A program made the position numbers and the translations under genes. From JACDEA01 sp963742585 (lineage in GTDB: Bacteria > Actinomycetota > Acidimicrobiia > Acidimicrobiales > JACDEA01), in contig CAVUMI010000003.1 in the NCBI GenBank assembly GCA_963742585.1, positions 1 through 64,000 of the forward strand: a stretch of DNA of 64,000 bases. Direction: 5' to 3'. Under the pieces are notes generated by a model. That model saw nothing but the letters and a program-made list of their open reading frames with translations. It made no database searches and was not told the DNA's origin. This document shows positions 8,539 to 16,323 of this stretch, one piece after another (positions within the stretch are counted from its first letter, which is position 1; every line of letters begins with the position of its first letter).

Positions 8539-9399
8539 GTGCGGTCGCCCGATGTCCGCTTCGCCGGCGTATTGGAGATCGACTCGGTTTCCTCGAGCAG
8601 CATCGCCGAGGTCACCGACGTCGATGTCACGTCAGGCTGTTCGGTTCATCTCGAGGGTGTATCGATCCTCGGCGGCGCGGTGAAGTTCGCCGCGATCCAC
8701 AGCCGCTCGGTAACCAGCAGCACGGGCTCGAGCGGCACTGCGGGCGGTGACCTCCAGGTGGTCGGGCTGACCATCGGTGGCATCGCGGCCGAACTCACCG
8801 CCGACGGCGTGCGCTTCACCGGCGTGCCGCCGGCCGCGGGCGACATCCCCGGACTGGGCAGTCCGTTCCCGGGTAACAACCCCGACGCGTCGCTCACCAG
8901 CGCGCTGACATCGCTCGGCGTCACGATCCGCCTGACGCGCGCGGTCGAGAAGGTCGCCGGTGCGTCCGCCGAACGTCTCGCCAACGGCGTCACCGTCTCG
9001 GTGTTGAACCCGGCGGTCGAAGGCGGTCGCTTCGACATCACGCTGGCGTCCACGGGCAGCGCGGCCACCGCCAGCCTTCCGGTTGACTCGATCGTGAGCG
9101 GGCTCGACCTCCCGCCGATTGCCGACAATCTCAACGACGCGCTGCCGCCTCCGCTCGACCTCGGCTCTGGCTCGACGCCGTTCACGTCGAGCCCGCTGGG
9201 CGATCTCGCGGCGGGTGCGTCGGCACCGGGCGCCGGTTCCAACGGGCTGGCGACCACGCCGGTCAGCTACTCATTCGACGGCGTCGGATGGCAGCTCATC
9301 CTCATTCTCTTGGCGGCGAGCGTCCTCGTTGCCCGCTGGATCCGCAGCGTGCTGCGGACGCACCTATTAGTGGCACCACCGAGCGAGGGAGGGTCCTAG
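8539..9399 (+). CDS. Surface protein, C-terminal part with membrane anchor (probably joined to 8094-8531)
   Basis: A repetitive Val/Thr/Ser/Gly beta-rich ectodomain (VLEIDSVSSSSIAEVTDVDV and following), then a low-complexity Pro/Gly/Ser stretch, a single transmembrane helix LILILLAASVLVARWI and a short basic tail. It has no signal peptide of its own, and the GTG at 8539 lacks a convincing ribosome site, supporting fusion with the preceding ORF. The combined product of about 435 residues would be a type I surface protein behind the ABC importer. Function unknown. Confidence 0.6.
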   Translation: MRSPDVRFAGVLEIDSVSSSSIAEVTDVDVTSGCSVHLEGVSILGGAVKFAAIHSRSVTSSTGSSGTAGGDLQVVGLTIGGIAAELTADGVRFTGVPPAAGDIPGLGSPFPGNNPDASLTSALTSLGVTIRLTRAVEKVAGASAERLANGVTVSVLNPAVEGGRFDITLASTGSAATASLPVDSIVSGLDLPPIADNLNDALPPPLDLGSGSTPFTSSPLGDLAAGASAPGAGSNGLATTPVSYSFDGVGWQLILILLAASVLVARWIRSVLRTHLLVAPPSEGGS

Positions 9400-9740
9400 T
9401 GGCCACCGACGTCGCAACCGATCAACGGGTAATCGACCGCCGGGCACGCTTCCGGGAGGCCGTCTCGCGGCTGTCGGACCGGGCCCGATCCGCCGAGCTC
9501 GTCCGGCTGCTGTTGTTCCCCGGCGCGCTCTGCGTCGCGGTTGGGTTCGCGTTGATGATTCTCGGCTGGTACGGCGCTTCGCATACGGCGCGCCAGATCG
9601 AGCAGATCCCGTATCTGATTTCGGGCGGGTTGATGGGCCTTGGTCTGGTGATGGTCGGCGCGCTGCTGCTCTCCTCCGCCATCTGGATGACGATGCTCCA
9701 GCGTTACCTCAAAGAGCGCGATGAGCCCACTGCTGACTGA
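9399..9740 (+). CDS. Small membrane protein with two transmembrane helices
   Basis: 113 residues. GTG at 9399 overlaps the previous TAG as TAGTG, with GAGGGAGGG a few bases upstream. A basic cytoplasmic N-terminus is followed by helices around LFPGALCVAVGFALMILGWYG and LISGGLMGLGLVMVGALLLS. No family recognised. Its position after the surface protein and transporter suggests a role in the same envelope system (inference). Confidence 0.7.
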   Translation: MATDVATDQRVIDRRARFREAVSRLSDRARSAELVRLLLFPGALCVAVGFALMILGWYGASHTARQIEQIPYLISGGLMGLGLVMVGALLLSSAIWMTMLQRYLKERDEPTAD

Positions 9741-10534
9741 TCGTGTTGTCATCGTCACTGGCGCGGGGCGGGGGCTAGGGCGGGCCGAGGCGCTCGAGGC
9801 GGCGGCCGAGGGCGCGCGTGTGGTGGTCAACGACATGGACGGCGACGAGGCCGCCGCCGTCGTCAAGGAGATCGGTGCCGCGGGCGGCGACGCAGTGGCC
9901 GACATCGGCGACGTGGCCGACTGGGAGTACGCGCGGGCTGATCGAGGCGACGGTGAGTCGTTGGGGTCGGCTCGACGGCGTGATCAATAACGCCGGGATC
10001 CTGCGCGACCGGATGATCTTCAACATGGGCGAGGACGAGTGGGATGCGGTGATCCGCGTCCATCTCAAGGGCCACTTCTGCATGAGCCGGTGGGCCTGCA
10101 GTTACTGGCGTGACACGGCCAAGGCGGCGGGCGGCACCACCTACGGCCGCATCGTCAACACCGCGTCGGAGGCCCTCTTCGGCAGCCCTGGCCAGCCGAA
10201 TTACGCATCGGCCAAAGCCGGCATCGTCGGCCTCACCGGTTCGATCGCGCGGGGAATGAGCCGGTATGGGGTCACCGCCAACACGATCGCCCCACGGGCG
10301 TTGACCCGTATGACCGAGCAGCTGGAGGGCTTCGACGACCTCGGTCCGGAGAAGGTCGCGCCGCTGGTGGCCTACCTGCTCTCGCCCGAAGCGGCCCACA
10401 TCAACAACCGGACCTTCATCGTCTACGGGCGCATGATCACGCTGCTGGCGCCGATGGCCGAGCAGGAACGCTGGGATGCCGACGCCGACTGGACGCCCGA
10501 CTCGGTCGCCGCGGCGCTGGCCTCGATTATCTAG
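9721..10534 (+). CDS. Short-chain dehydrogenase/reductase, interrupted by a frameshift
   Basis: The N-terminal half has the NAD(P) motif VTGAGRGLGRAEA and acidic VNDMDGDEA. At about 9930 the frame changes, and the second half (LIEATVSRWGRLDGVINNAG) carries NNAG and the catalytic YASAK. The shift is explained by one extra base in the GCGCGGG run. The ATG at 9721 lies 20 bases inside the preceding gene. The family oxidises hydroxyacyl or hydroxysteroid substrates. The C-terminal extension QERWDADADWTPDSVA resembles SDRs found in mycobacterial lipid clusters. Confidence 0.8.
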
Positions 10535-10558
10535 ATATAGCTACAGTGGCCATATCGG

Positions 10559-10578
10559 AACTAGAACCGATTCCAGTT
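10559..10578. promoter_or_regulatory. KstR-like operator before the CYP125-like gene
   Basis: AACTAGAACCGATTCCAGTT is an imperfect 20-base palindrome with outer AACT/AGTT arms. The core TAGAACCGATTCCA fits the KstR motif at 7 of 8 fixed bases (GTT is ATT). It lies 17 bases before the ATG of the P450 gene. Confidence 0.55.
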
Positions 10579-10594
10579 TTGTGAGGCGAACCCC

Positions 10595-11818
10595 ATGAGT
10601 ATCACTGACGAGATCAACCTTCTGAGCAGGGACCAGTTCGTCGAGGGCGTCCCGCACGACTGGTTCACGTGGCTGCGCCAGAACGCGCCCGTGTACCGCC
10701 ACAGCGAGCCCGCCGGCCCTGGCTTCTGGGTGATCACCAAGTACGACGACGTGGTCGCGGTCGGCAAGGATGCCAAGACGTTCTCGTCCGATCAGGACCG
10801 CGGCGGTGTCGTGATGATCGAGGAGCCGCCGCCCGGCATGAGCAACAACCTCGAAGGTGGCGGCAAGCTCATGCTCACCACCGACCCGCCCGAGCACACG
10901 CGCTACCGCAAGCTGGTCAACAAGGGGTTCACGCCCCGCATGATCAACGCGCTGGAGAAGCACATCCGCGAACAGGCCGTCGACATCATCGACAAGGCGA
11001 TGGCCGGTGGCGAGGCCGATTTCGTGGTCGACATCGCCGCCGATCTCCCGCTGCAGGCGATCGCCGAACTCATCGGCGTGCCGCTCGAGGAGCGCGGAAA
11101 GCTCTTCGAGTGGAGCAACCGGATGATCGGCAGCGAGGACCCGGAGTACGCGGTCACCCGTGAAGAGGCGATGGGCGCCAGCATCGAGATGTTCATGTAC
11201 GCGCAGGCCCTGGCAGAGGAACGCAAGGCCAACCCGAAGGAGGACATCATGAGTGTCCTCATCGAGTCGGAGATCGACGGCGACCGGCTGTCGGAGATGG
11301 ACTTCAACTTGTTCTTCCTGCTGTTGTCGGTGGCGGGCAACGAGACGACTCGCAACGCAATCTCGCACGGCATGCACGCGCTCCTGCAGAATCCCGACCA
11401 GTACCAGCTCCTGGTGGACGATCCTTCGAGGGTCACCATCGCCACCGAGGAGATCGTGCGCTGGGCGTCGCCGGTCATGTACTTCCGGCGCAACGTCACC
11501 CAGGACACCGAGCTGCGCGGCCAGGAGCTCAAGGCCGGCGACAAGGCCACGATCTATTACATCTCCGCCAACCGTGACGAGGACATCTTCGACGAGCCGT
11601 TCGCGTTCGATGTCCTGCGCGATCCCAATCCGCACATCGGCTTCGGCGGGGGCGGACCGCACTTCTGCCTCGGTACCAGCCTGGCGAAATTGGAGATCCG
11701 CGTCCTGTTCGAAGAACTGGTCCAGCGGGCGCCCAAGATCACGCAAGCGGGCGACGCACCGAGGCTGCGGTCGAACTTCATCAACGGCCTCAAGCACCTG
11801 CCCATCAAGTTCGGCTAA
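10595..11818 (+). CDS. cyp125: Cytochrome P450, CYP125-like (sterol C26/27 hydroxylase)
   Basis: 407 residues. I-helix VAGNETTRNAISHG, ExxR in EEIVRWASPV, and haem-binding FGGGGPHFCLGTSLAK are all intact. The stretches LPLQAIAELIGVP, GKLFEWSNRMIGSEDPEYA and NPNPHIGFGG closely resemble mycobacterial CYP125, as does the ending RLRSNFINGLKHLPI (from memory, not aligned). CYP125 oxidises the terminal methyl of the cholesterol side chain to the carboxylic acid. GAGG at 10582 sits 9 bases before the ATG. It leads the cluster that also holds CYP142-like and ltp genes. Redox partners are not in the window. Confidence 0.9.
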   Translation: MSITDEINLLSRDQFVEGVPHDWFTWLRQNAPVYRHSEPAGPGFWVITKYDDVVAVGKDAKTFSSDQDRGGVVMIEEPPPGMSNNLEGGGKLMLTTDPPEHTRYRKLVNKGFTPRMINALEKHIREQAVDIIDKAMAGGEADFVVDIAADLPLQAIAELIGVPLEERGKLFEWSNRMIGSEDPEYAVTREEAMGASIEMFMYAQALAEERKANPKEDIMSVLIESEIDGDRLSEMDFNLFFLLLSVAGNETTRNAISHGMHALLQNPDQYQLLVDDPSRVTIATEEIVRWASPVMYFRRNVTQDTELRGQELKAGDKATIYYISANRDEDIFDEPFAFDVLRDPNPHIGFGGGGPHFCLGTSLAKLEIRVLFEELVQRAPKITQAGDAPRLRSNFINGLKHLPIKFG

Positions 11819-11820
11819 TC

Positions 11821-11851
11821 GAGCCGGAGGCGAAGACGGAAGGCGAGCGGG
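11821..11851 (+). repeat. Dispersed GGAGGCGAAGACGGAAG-type repeat
   Basis: A purine-rich element just after the P450 stop and 9 bases before the next GTG start. The 24-base part 11823-11846 recurs in inverse orientation within 52146-52172. It provides a GGAAGG-like ribosome site. Confidence 0.55.
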
Positions 11852-11859
11852 CCAACGCA

Positions 11860-14052
11860 GTGGCGCTCCCCCTCGCGGGCGTACGCGTCGTTGACGCGGT
11901 TCAAGAAAAGGGGGAGTTGTGCGGGCGGCTGCTCGCTGATCTGGGCGCCGACGTCGTGCGGGTCGGCGCGGCACGCGACTCCTACGACTTCGCAATCCGC
12001 AACTACAACAAACGGGGCGCGTCGCTGGACCAACTCGACGCACTGCTTTCCGGCGCCGACGCGTACCTGACCTCGTCGCTGCCGACGACCCAGGTGATGC
12101 AGGAGCATCCGCATTTGGTGATCACCGCGGTCACCGACTTCGGGCTGACCGGTCCGTACCGCGACTACCGCGGCACCAACGCGGTGATGGTCGCCATGGG
12201 CGGGATGCTGTTCCGCAGCGGCACGCTTGATCGGGCGCCGCTGTTGCCGCCGGGGTTGCTGGCCTATGACGTGGCCGGCATCGCCGCCGCCTTCGCCACG
12301 CTCACCGCGCTCTGGCAGAAGCGTCCGCAGTTGATCGACGTATCGGTGATGGAATCGGTGCTCCAGATCACCGACTGGTCGCTGGCCGGCTTCGCCTTCG
12401 AGGACGGCATCGATCCAATGCGCAGCGGGTCGGGACCCGTGTACTCCATCTACCCGTGTCGGGACGGGTACGTACGGGTGATCGTGTTGAGCCCGCGGCA
12501 GTGGCGGGCCATGCGAGAGTGGCTGGGAGATCCTTCCGAGCTCCAGGGCGATGATCTCAATGGCCTGCTCGGTCGAATAATGATCCAGGCCACCGTGATC
12601 GACCCGTTGTACATCGCGTTGTTCTCGAAGTACGACGGGGCCGACCTGGCCGACGAGGCGCAACGGCGCGGCATCGTGATCACCCCCGCATTGCGACCGG
12701 ACCAGGTACTGAAGGCCGAGCACTACCGCGCTCGCGGCACGTTCGCTGACGGCCTCGGCGGCAAAGTCGCATCGGGCTTCTTCGAGGTCGACGGCCAGCG
12801 CGCCGGCTACCGGCAGCCGTTCGCCGAAGATGACGCGCCGGGGTGGGACGCTCGTCCCGCGCCAGGTGCGGCCGGGCGAGCGAGCGCCAGCGAGCCGAAC
12901 GGCGATGGCGTTCGGGGGCGCAGCCCCCGGGTGATGGATATTGAACCGTCGCGGCCGTTCACGGGGCTGCGCGTCATCGACTTCGGGATCGGCGCGGTGG
13001 GCGTCGAGGTTGGGCGCCTCCTCGCCGAGAACGGCGCCGACGTGATCAAGGTCGAGAGCCGGGGCGCTCCTGATTTCATCCGGGTGGTGATGGGCACCGA
13101 GATGAACCCGTCGTTCGCGTCGTCCAACCGGTGCAAGCGCAGCTTTGGCGCCAACGTGGCGACACCGGAGGGCCTCGACCTCGTGAAACGGCTGATCGCC
13201 GACGCCGACGTCCTCATCGAGAACTCGGCGACCGGTGTGATGGACGGATTGGGCCTGGGCTGGTCGGTGCTGCACGATCTGAACCCGCGGCTGGTGATGG
13301 TGAGCAGCCAGCTCATGGGTTCCCGCGGCCCGTGGAAGGACTGGCGGGGATACGGCCCGTCGACCCGCCCACCCAGCGGGATGACGTATCTGTGGAACTG
13401 GCCGGAGGGCGGCACGCCGCCGGGGTCGTTCGCCGTGCACCCGGACCATCTGGTCGGTCGCATCTGCACGGTCGGCGCGGTTGCCGCGCTGCTCGGTGGC
13501 GGCGGCCGCCATGTCGAGGTCGCCCAGGTGGAGGGCATCATCAACCTGCTCGGCGACATTTTCCTCGGCGAGAGTGTCGCGCCGGGTTCCGCCCAGCCGG
13601 TCGGGAATGGCGACGTCCGCCTGATCAAGTGCGCAGGCGAGGAGCGGTGGGTTGTGGTCGACGGCGAAGGCGATGTCGACGAGGCGTGGTGTGCGGAACA
13701 CACCGACCGCGAGGTGATGGCGGCGTTGCAGGAGCGAGGAATGGCCGCCGGCTACGTCGTGTACCCGAGCGACATGACCAACGACCCGCACCTCGTCGCC
13801 CGGGGTTACCCGCAACAGGTCGACCAGCCCGGACACGCGCACATGTGGCTCGAGGGGCCCGCGTTCCACGCCACCGGCATCCCCGAACCGATCGTGACGC
13901 CTGCGCCCGGCCACGGCCAGCACACGCGAGAGATCGCCACCGGCCTGCTCGGCCTTGCCGACAGCGACGTCGACAAGCTCCTTGAAGCTGGTGTCTTAGA
14001 GGGAGGCGGAGGCGGAGACGGAGCCGACCGGGAGATGAAGGGCGCGGTATGA
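11860..14052 (+). CDS. Two-domain CaiB/BaiF family CoA-transferase
   Basis: 730 residues made of two CaiB/BaiF units. The first (about 1-340, LAGVRVVDAVQEKGELCGRLLADLGADVVRVG) has the expected Asp in LIDVSVMESV. The second (from about 359, FTGLRVIDFGIGAVGVEVGRLLAENGADVIKVE) has Glu at the matching place in HVEVAQVEGI, so it may be inactive. The joint is encoded by a palindrome-containing repeat, and an in-frame ATG at 12934 could start the second unit alone. The C-terminal EGGGGGDGADRE is translated from another dispersed repeat. The family exchanges CoA between acyl groups. ATGA overlap with the P450 at 14049. Confidence 0.85.
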   Translation: MALPLAGVRVVDAVQEKGELCGRLLADLGADVVRVGAARDSYDFAIRNYNKRGASLDQLDALLSGADAYLTSSLPTTQVMQEHPHLVITAVTDFGLTGPYRDYRGTNAVMVAMGGMLFRSGTLDRAPLLPPGLLAYDVAGIAAAFATLTALWQKRPQLIDVSVMESVLQITDWSLAGFAFEDGIDPMRSGSGPVYSIYPCRDGYVRVIVLSPRQWRAMREWLGDPSELQGDDLNGLLGRIMIQATVIDPLYIALFSKYDGADLADEAQRRGIVITPALRPDQVLKAEHYRARGTFADGLGGKVASGFFEVDGQRAGYRQPFAEDDAPGWDARPAPGAAGRASASEPNGDGVRGRSPRVMDIEPSRPFTGLRVIDFGIGAVGVEVGRLLAENGADVIKVESRGAPDFIRVVMGTEMNPSFASSNRCKRSFGANVATPEGLDLVKRLIADADVLIENSATGVMDGLGLGWSVLHDLNPRLVMVSSQLMGSRGPWKDWRGYGPSTRPPSGMTYLWNWPEGGTPPGSFAVHPDHLVGRICTVGAVAALLGGGGRHVEVAQVEGIINLLGDIFLGESVAPGSAQPVGNGDVRLIKCAGEERWVVVDGEGDVDEAWCAEHTDREVMAALQERGMAAGYVVYPSDMTNDPHLVARGYPQQVDQPGHAHMWLEGPAFHATGIPEPIVTPAPGHGQHTREIATGLLGLADSDVDKLLEAGVLEGGGGGDGADREMKGAV
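12913..12929 (+). repeat. Palindromic GGGGGC-GCA-GCCCCC element translated as a linker
   Basis: CGGGGGC (12913-12919) and GCCCCCG (12923-12929) form a 7-bp stem with a GCA loop, inside GGCGATGGCGTTCGGGGG-type sequence usual for intergenic repeats. Here it is in frame and encodes part of the linker between two CoA-transferase units, 4 bases before an ATG that could start the second unit. Confidence 0.6.
14004..14032 (+). repeat. Dispersed GGAGGCGGAGACGG repeat, copy 1
   Basis: A 29-base core identical to 54472-54500 and 63506-63534. It overlaps the 3' end of the CoA-transferase ORF, where it is translated as a Gly-rich tail, and is followed by GGGAG and the CYP142-like start at 14049. Confidence 0.8.
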
Positions 14053-15233
14053 ACGTTGATCTGCTGGACGGGCGCCTGTACGGCGGTGACTCGCATCCCG
14101 CGTACGCGTGGATGCGCGAACAGGGCGGTATGTACTTCGACGAGAAGAACGGCGTTTGGGGGGCGGCGTCGTACGAGACGGTGCTGGCGGCGTCGAAGGA
14201 TCCGAGCACGTTCTCCAACGCCGGCGGCATCCGGCCCGACAATGGTCCGCTGCCGATGATGATCGACATGGACGACCCCGCGCATTGGAAGCGGCGCAAG
14301 CTCGTCAACCGCGGCTTCACGCCCAAGCGGGTCCGCGATAGCGAGGCAGAACTCCAGACCGTGTGCGACGACCTCATCGACCGCGTGTGTGAGGCGGGCG
14401 AGTGCGACTTCGTCCGCGACCTGGCCGCGCCGCTGCCCATGATCGTGATCGGCGACATGCTCGGCGTCGCCCCTGAGGATCGTGACGATCTGCTCCGCTG
14501 GTCCGACGACATGGTCAGCGCGCAGGGCGGTAACGCCACCGAGGCGCAGTTCGTCGCGGCGATGGGCGCCATGAGTGAGTACAGCGACTTCGCCACCAAG
14601 GCCATCGCCGCCCGGCGGGCGGCGCCGGCGGATGACCTCATCAGCGTGCTGGTCCACGCCGAGGTCGACGGCGACCGGCTCGACGACGAAGAGATCCTCT
14701 ACGAGGCCCTGCTCATCTTGGTGGGTGGCGACGAGACGACGCGCCACGTGATCAGCGGCGGCATGCACCAGCTTCTGCTCCACCCCGAACAACGGCAGCG
14801 GCTGGCTGGCGATCCGTCGGGCATCACCGTGGCGGTCGAGGAGATGCTGCGTTGGGTCTCGCCCATCAAGAACATGTGCCGCACGGTGACCCGCGACGTC
14901 GAGTTCTTCGGCGGCGCGCTCAAGGCCGACCAGAAGGTGATGCTGCTGTACGAGTCGGCCAATTTCGACGCCAAGAAGTTCGTCGACCCGGAGACCTTTG
15001 ACGCTGCTCGCCAACCCAATGACCACGTGGCCTTCGGCTTCGGCGCGCACTACTGCCTCGGCCAGGCGCTGGCCCGGGTCGAGCTGAAGGTGATGTTTGA
15101 ACGCCTGCTGGCCCGGCTGCCCGACATGGAGCTGGCGACGAGCGATGCCCTGCCGCGGCGGCAGGCCACCTTCATCAGCGGCTTCGAGTCCATGCCCGTC
15201 CGCTTCAGTCCCGCCCCACGCCGCACCCCCTAA
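14049..15233 (+). CDS. cyp142: Cytochrome P450, CYP142-like (sterol side-chain oxidase)
   Basis: 394 residues with SNAGGIRPDNGPLPMMIDMD, RKLVNRGFTPKRV and CDFVRDLAAPLPMIVIGDML, blocks I recall as nearly diagnostic for CYP142. I-helix LVGGDETTRHVISGG, ExxR in EEMLRWVSPIKNMCR, and haem Cys in FGFGAHYCLGQALARVELK are intact. CYP142 overlaps in function with CYP125 but gives a side-chain acid of opposite stereochemistry in mycobacteria. The start overlaps the previous stop as ATGA. The gene ends immediately before a strong hairpin, so it is the last gene of the cyp125-caiB-cyp142 operon. Confidence 0.92.
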   Translation: MNVDLLDGRLYGGDSHPAYAWMREQGGMYFDEKNGVWGAASYETVLAASKDPSTFSNAGGIRPDNGPLPMMIDMDDPAHWKRRKLVNRGFTPKRVRDSEAELQTVCDDLIDRVCEAGECDFVRDLAAPLPMIVIGDMLGVAPEDRDDLLRWSDDMVSAQGGNATEAQFVAAMGAMSEYSDFATKAIAARRAAPADDLISVLVHAEVDGDRLDDEEILYEALLILVGGDETTRHVISGGMHQLLLHPEQRQRLAGDPSGITVAVEEMLRWVSPIKNMCRTVTRDVEFFGGALKADQKVMLLYESANFDAKKFVDPETFDAARQPNDHVAFGFGAHYCLGQALARVELKVMFERLLARLPDMELATSDALPRRQATFISGFESMPVRFSPAPRRTP

Positions 15234-15286
15234 CGAACTGGCGCGCGAATCGCGGCACTTTCTGCCGCGATTCGCGCGCCAGTTCG
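15234..15286. terminator. Perfect 24-bp hairpin after the CYP142-like gene
   Basis: Arms 15234-15257 and 15263-15286 are exact inverted complements with loop CTTTC. It begins at the base after the P450 stop codon. No U tract follows. Confidence 0.75.
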
Positions 15287-15317
15287 GGTGGAGGAGGGGG
15301 TCGCTTGCGGGCTAAAT

Positions 15318-15331
15318 AGAAACGTGTTCTA
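15318..15331. promoter_or_regulatory. KstR-like operator before the DUF35/ltp operon
   Basis: AGAAACGTGTTCTA matches 7 of 8 fixed bases of TnnAACnnGTTnnA and ends 9 bases before the GTG start at 15341, a position that would block transcription start. Confidence 0.65.
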
Positions 15332-15340
15332 CTTCTGGCC

Positions 15341-15769
15341 GTGGCGCCTGAGACGACTTGGAAGCTGGAGTTTCCCTACCGCAGGAGCGTCGGACCGATC
15401 ATCGGCGCGTTCCTCACCGGACTGCGCGACGGCAAGATCGTCGGCATCCGAACCGCGGCCGGGCGGGTGATCTGCCCGCCGCTCGAATACGACCCCGAAG
15501 ATGGCGAGAGCCTGGCCGCCGACGCGCTGGTCGACCTGGCCGACACCGGCACGGTTACCGATTGGGCGTGGGTCAGCCAGGCCTCGCCGAAGCACCCGGT
15601 GAGCGACAGGCCGTTCGCCTGGGCTCTCATCCAGATCGACGGCGCCGACACCGCGCTGATGCACGCGGTCGACGGCGAGGTCGAGCGGGGCACCAAGGTT
15701 CGGGCCCGCTGGCGCGACGAGCGCAAGGGCCACGTCACCGACATCGAGTGTTTTGAGGTGATCTCGTGA
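15341..15769 (+). CDS. DUF35-type OB-fold protein
   Basis: 142 residues starting MAPETTWKLEFPYRRSVGP. An OB-fold without the usual Cys4 zinc ribbon; it resembles one half of the mycobacterial Rv3521-type protein (from memory). DUF35 domains bind thiolase-like partners and in ChsH2-Ltp2 shape the acyl-CoA tunnel. It is first in a tightly packed operon: its stop overlaps the next GTG as GTGA. Expected to form a complex with the next DUF35 protein and the Ltp proteins. Confidence 0.82.
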   Translation: MAPETTWKLEFPYRRSVGPIIGAFLTGLRDGKIVGIRTAAGRVICPPLEYDPEDGESLAADALVDLADTGTVTDWAWVSQASPKHPVSDRPFAWALIQIDGADTALMHAVDGEVERGTKVRARWRDERKGHVTDIECFEVIS

Positions 15770-16323
15770 GCGACGTCCAGGCCGCGCCCGAAAGCACCGA
15801 ACCCGATCCGCGGTTCATGGATCAGATGGTCGACCTCGAGTACCACGTCGTGGCGTCGCCGACGGCGAAGGCCTTCGCCAAGAGCATGAAAGCGAGCAAG
15901 ATCATCGGCCACAGGTGCCCGTCGTGCGCGAAGGTCTACGTGCCGCCCAAGGGGTATTGCCCGATGTGTGTCGTCGAGACCACGGACAAGGATGTGGTCG
16001 ACATCGCCGACGAGGGCACGGTCGCCAGCTTCACCGTCCTCACGCCGATCCAGTACCGCGGCCAGCAGGAGAAGGACGACTACGCGCTGGCCAACATTCT
16101 CCTCGACGGCGCCAGCGGCACGGTCGGCCAGCAGCGCATCGCCGGTGTAACCACCGACGAGGTGCGCATGGGTATGCGGGTGAAGGCGGTGTGGACGCCG
16201 AAGGAAGAGCGCGAGGCCGATGACGACCCGCGTGGCTGGGGCTTGGGCACGGCCATCAAGCACTGGGAGCCGAACGGTGAGCCCGACGCTCCCTTCGAGA
16301 CCTACCGGGAGCACATGTTGTGA
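15766..16323 (+). CDS. DUF35 protein with zinc ribbon
   Basis: 185 residues. A helical N-terminus (about 1-45) is followed by a rubredoxin-like zinc ribbon HRCPSCAKVYVPPKGYCPMC (two CxxC pairs) and an OB-fold from about residue 80 (VASFTVLTPIQY onwards). It overlaps both neighbours as GTGA, so the products are probably made in fixed ratio. Likely the structural partner of the following Ltp-like proteins in side-chain cleavage. Confidence 0.88.
   Translation: MSDVQAAPESTEPDPRFMDQMVDLEYHVVASPTAKAFAKSMKASKIIGHRCPSCAKVYVPPKGYCPMCVVETTDKDVVDIADEGTVASFTVLTPIQYRGQQEKDDYALANILLDGASGTVGQQRIAGVTTDEVRMGMRVKAVWTPKEEREADDDPRGWGLGTAIKHWEPNGEPDAPFETYREHML

Noticed and set aside
10528..10545. ATTATCTAGATATAG as an operator
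   Set aside because: Short AT-rich palindrome at the SDR stop codon; not repeated elsewhere and the KstR-like box nearby explains control better.
11815..13923. 702-codon open frame on the minus strand
   Set aside because: Antisense shadow of the CoA-transferase gene; Arg/His/Asp-rich composition without domain motifs, typical of GC-rich opposite frames.
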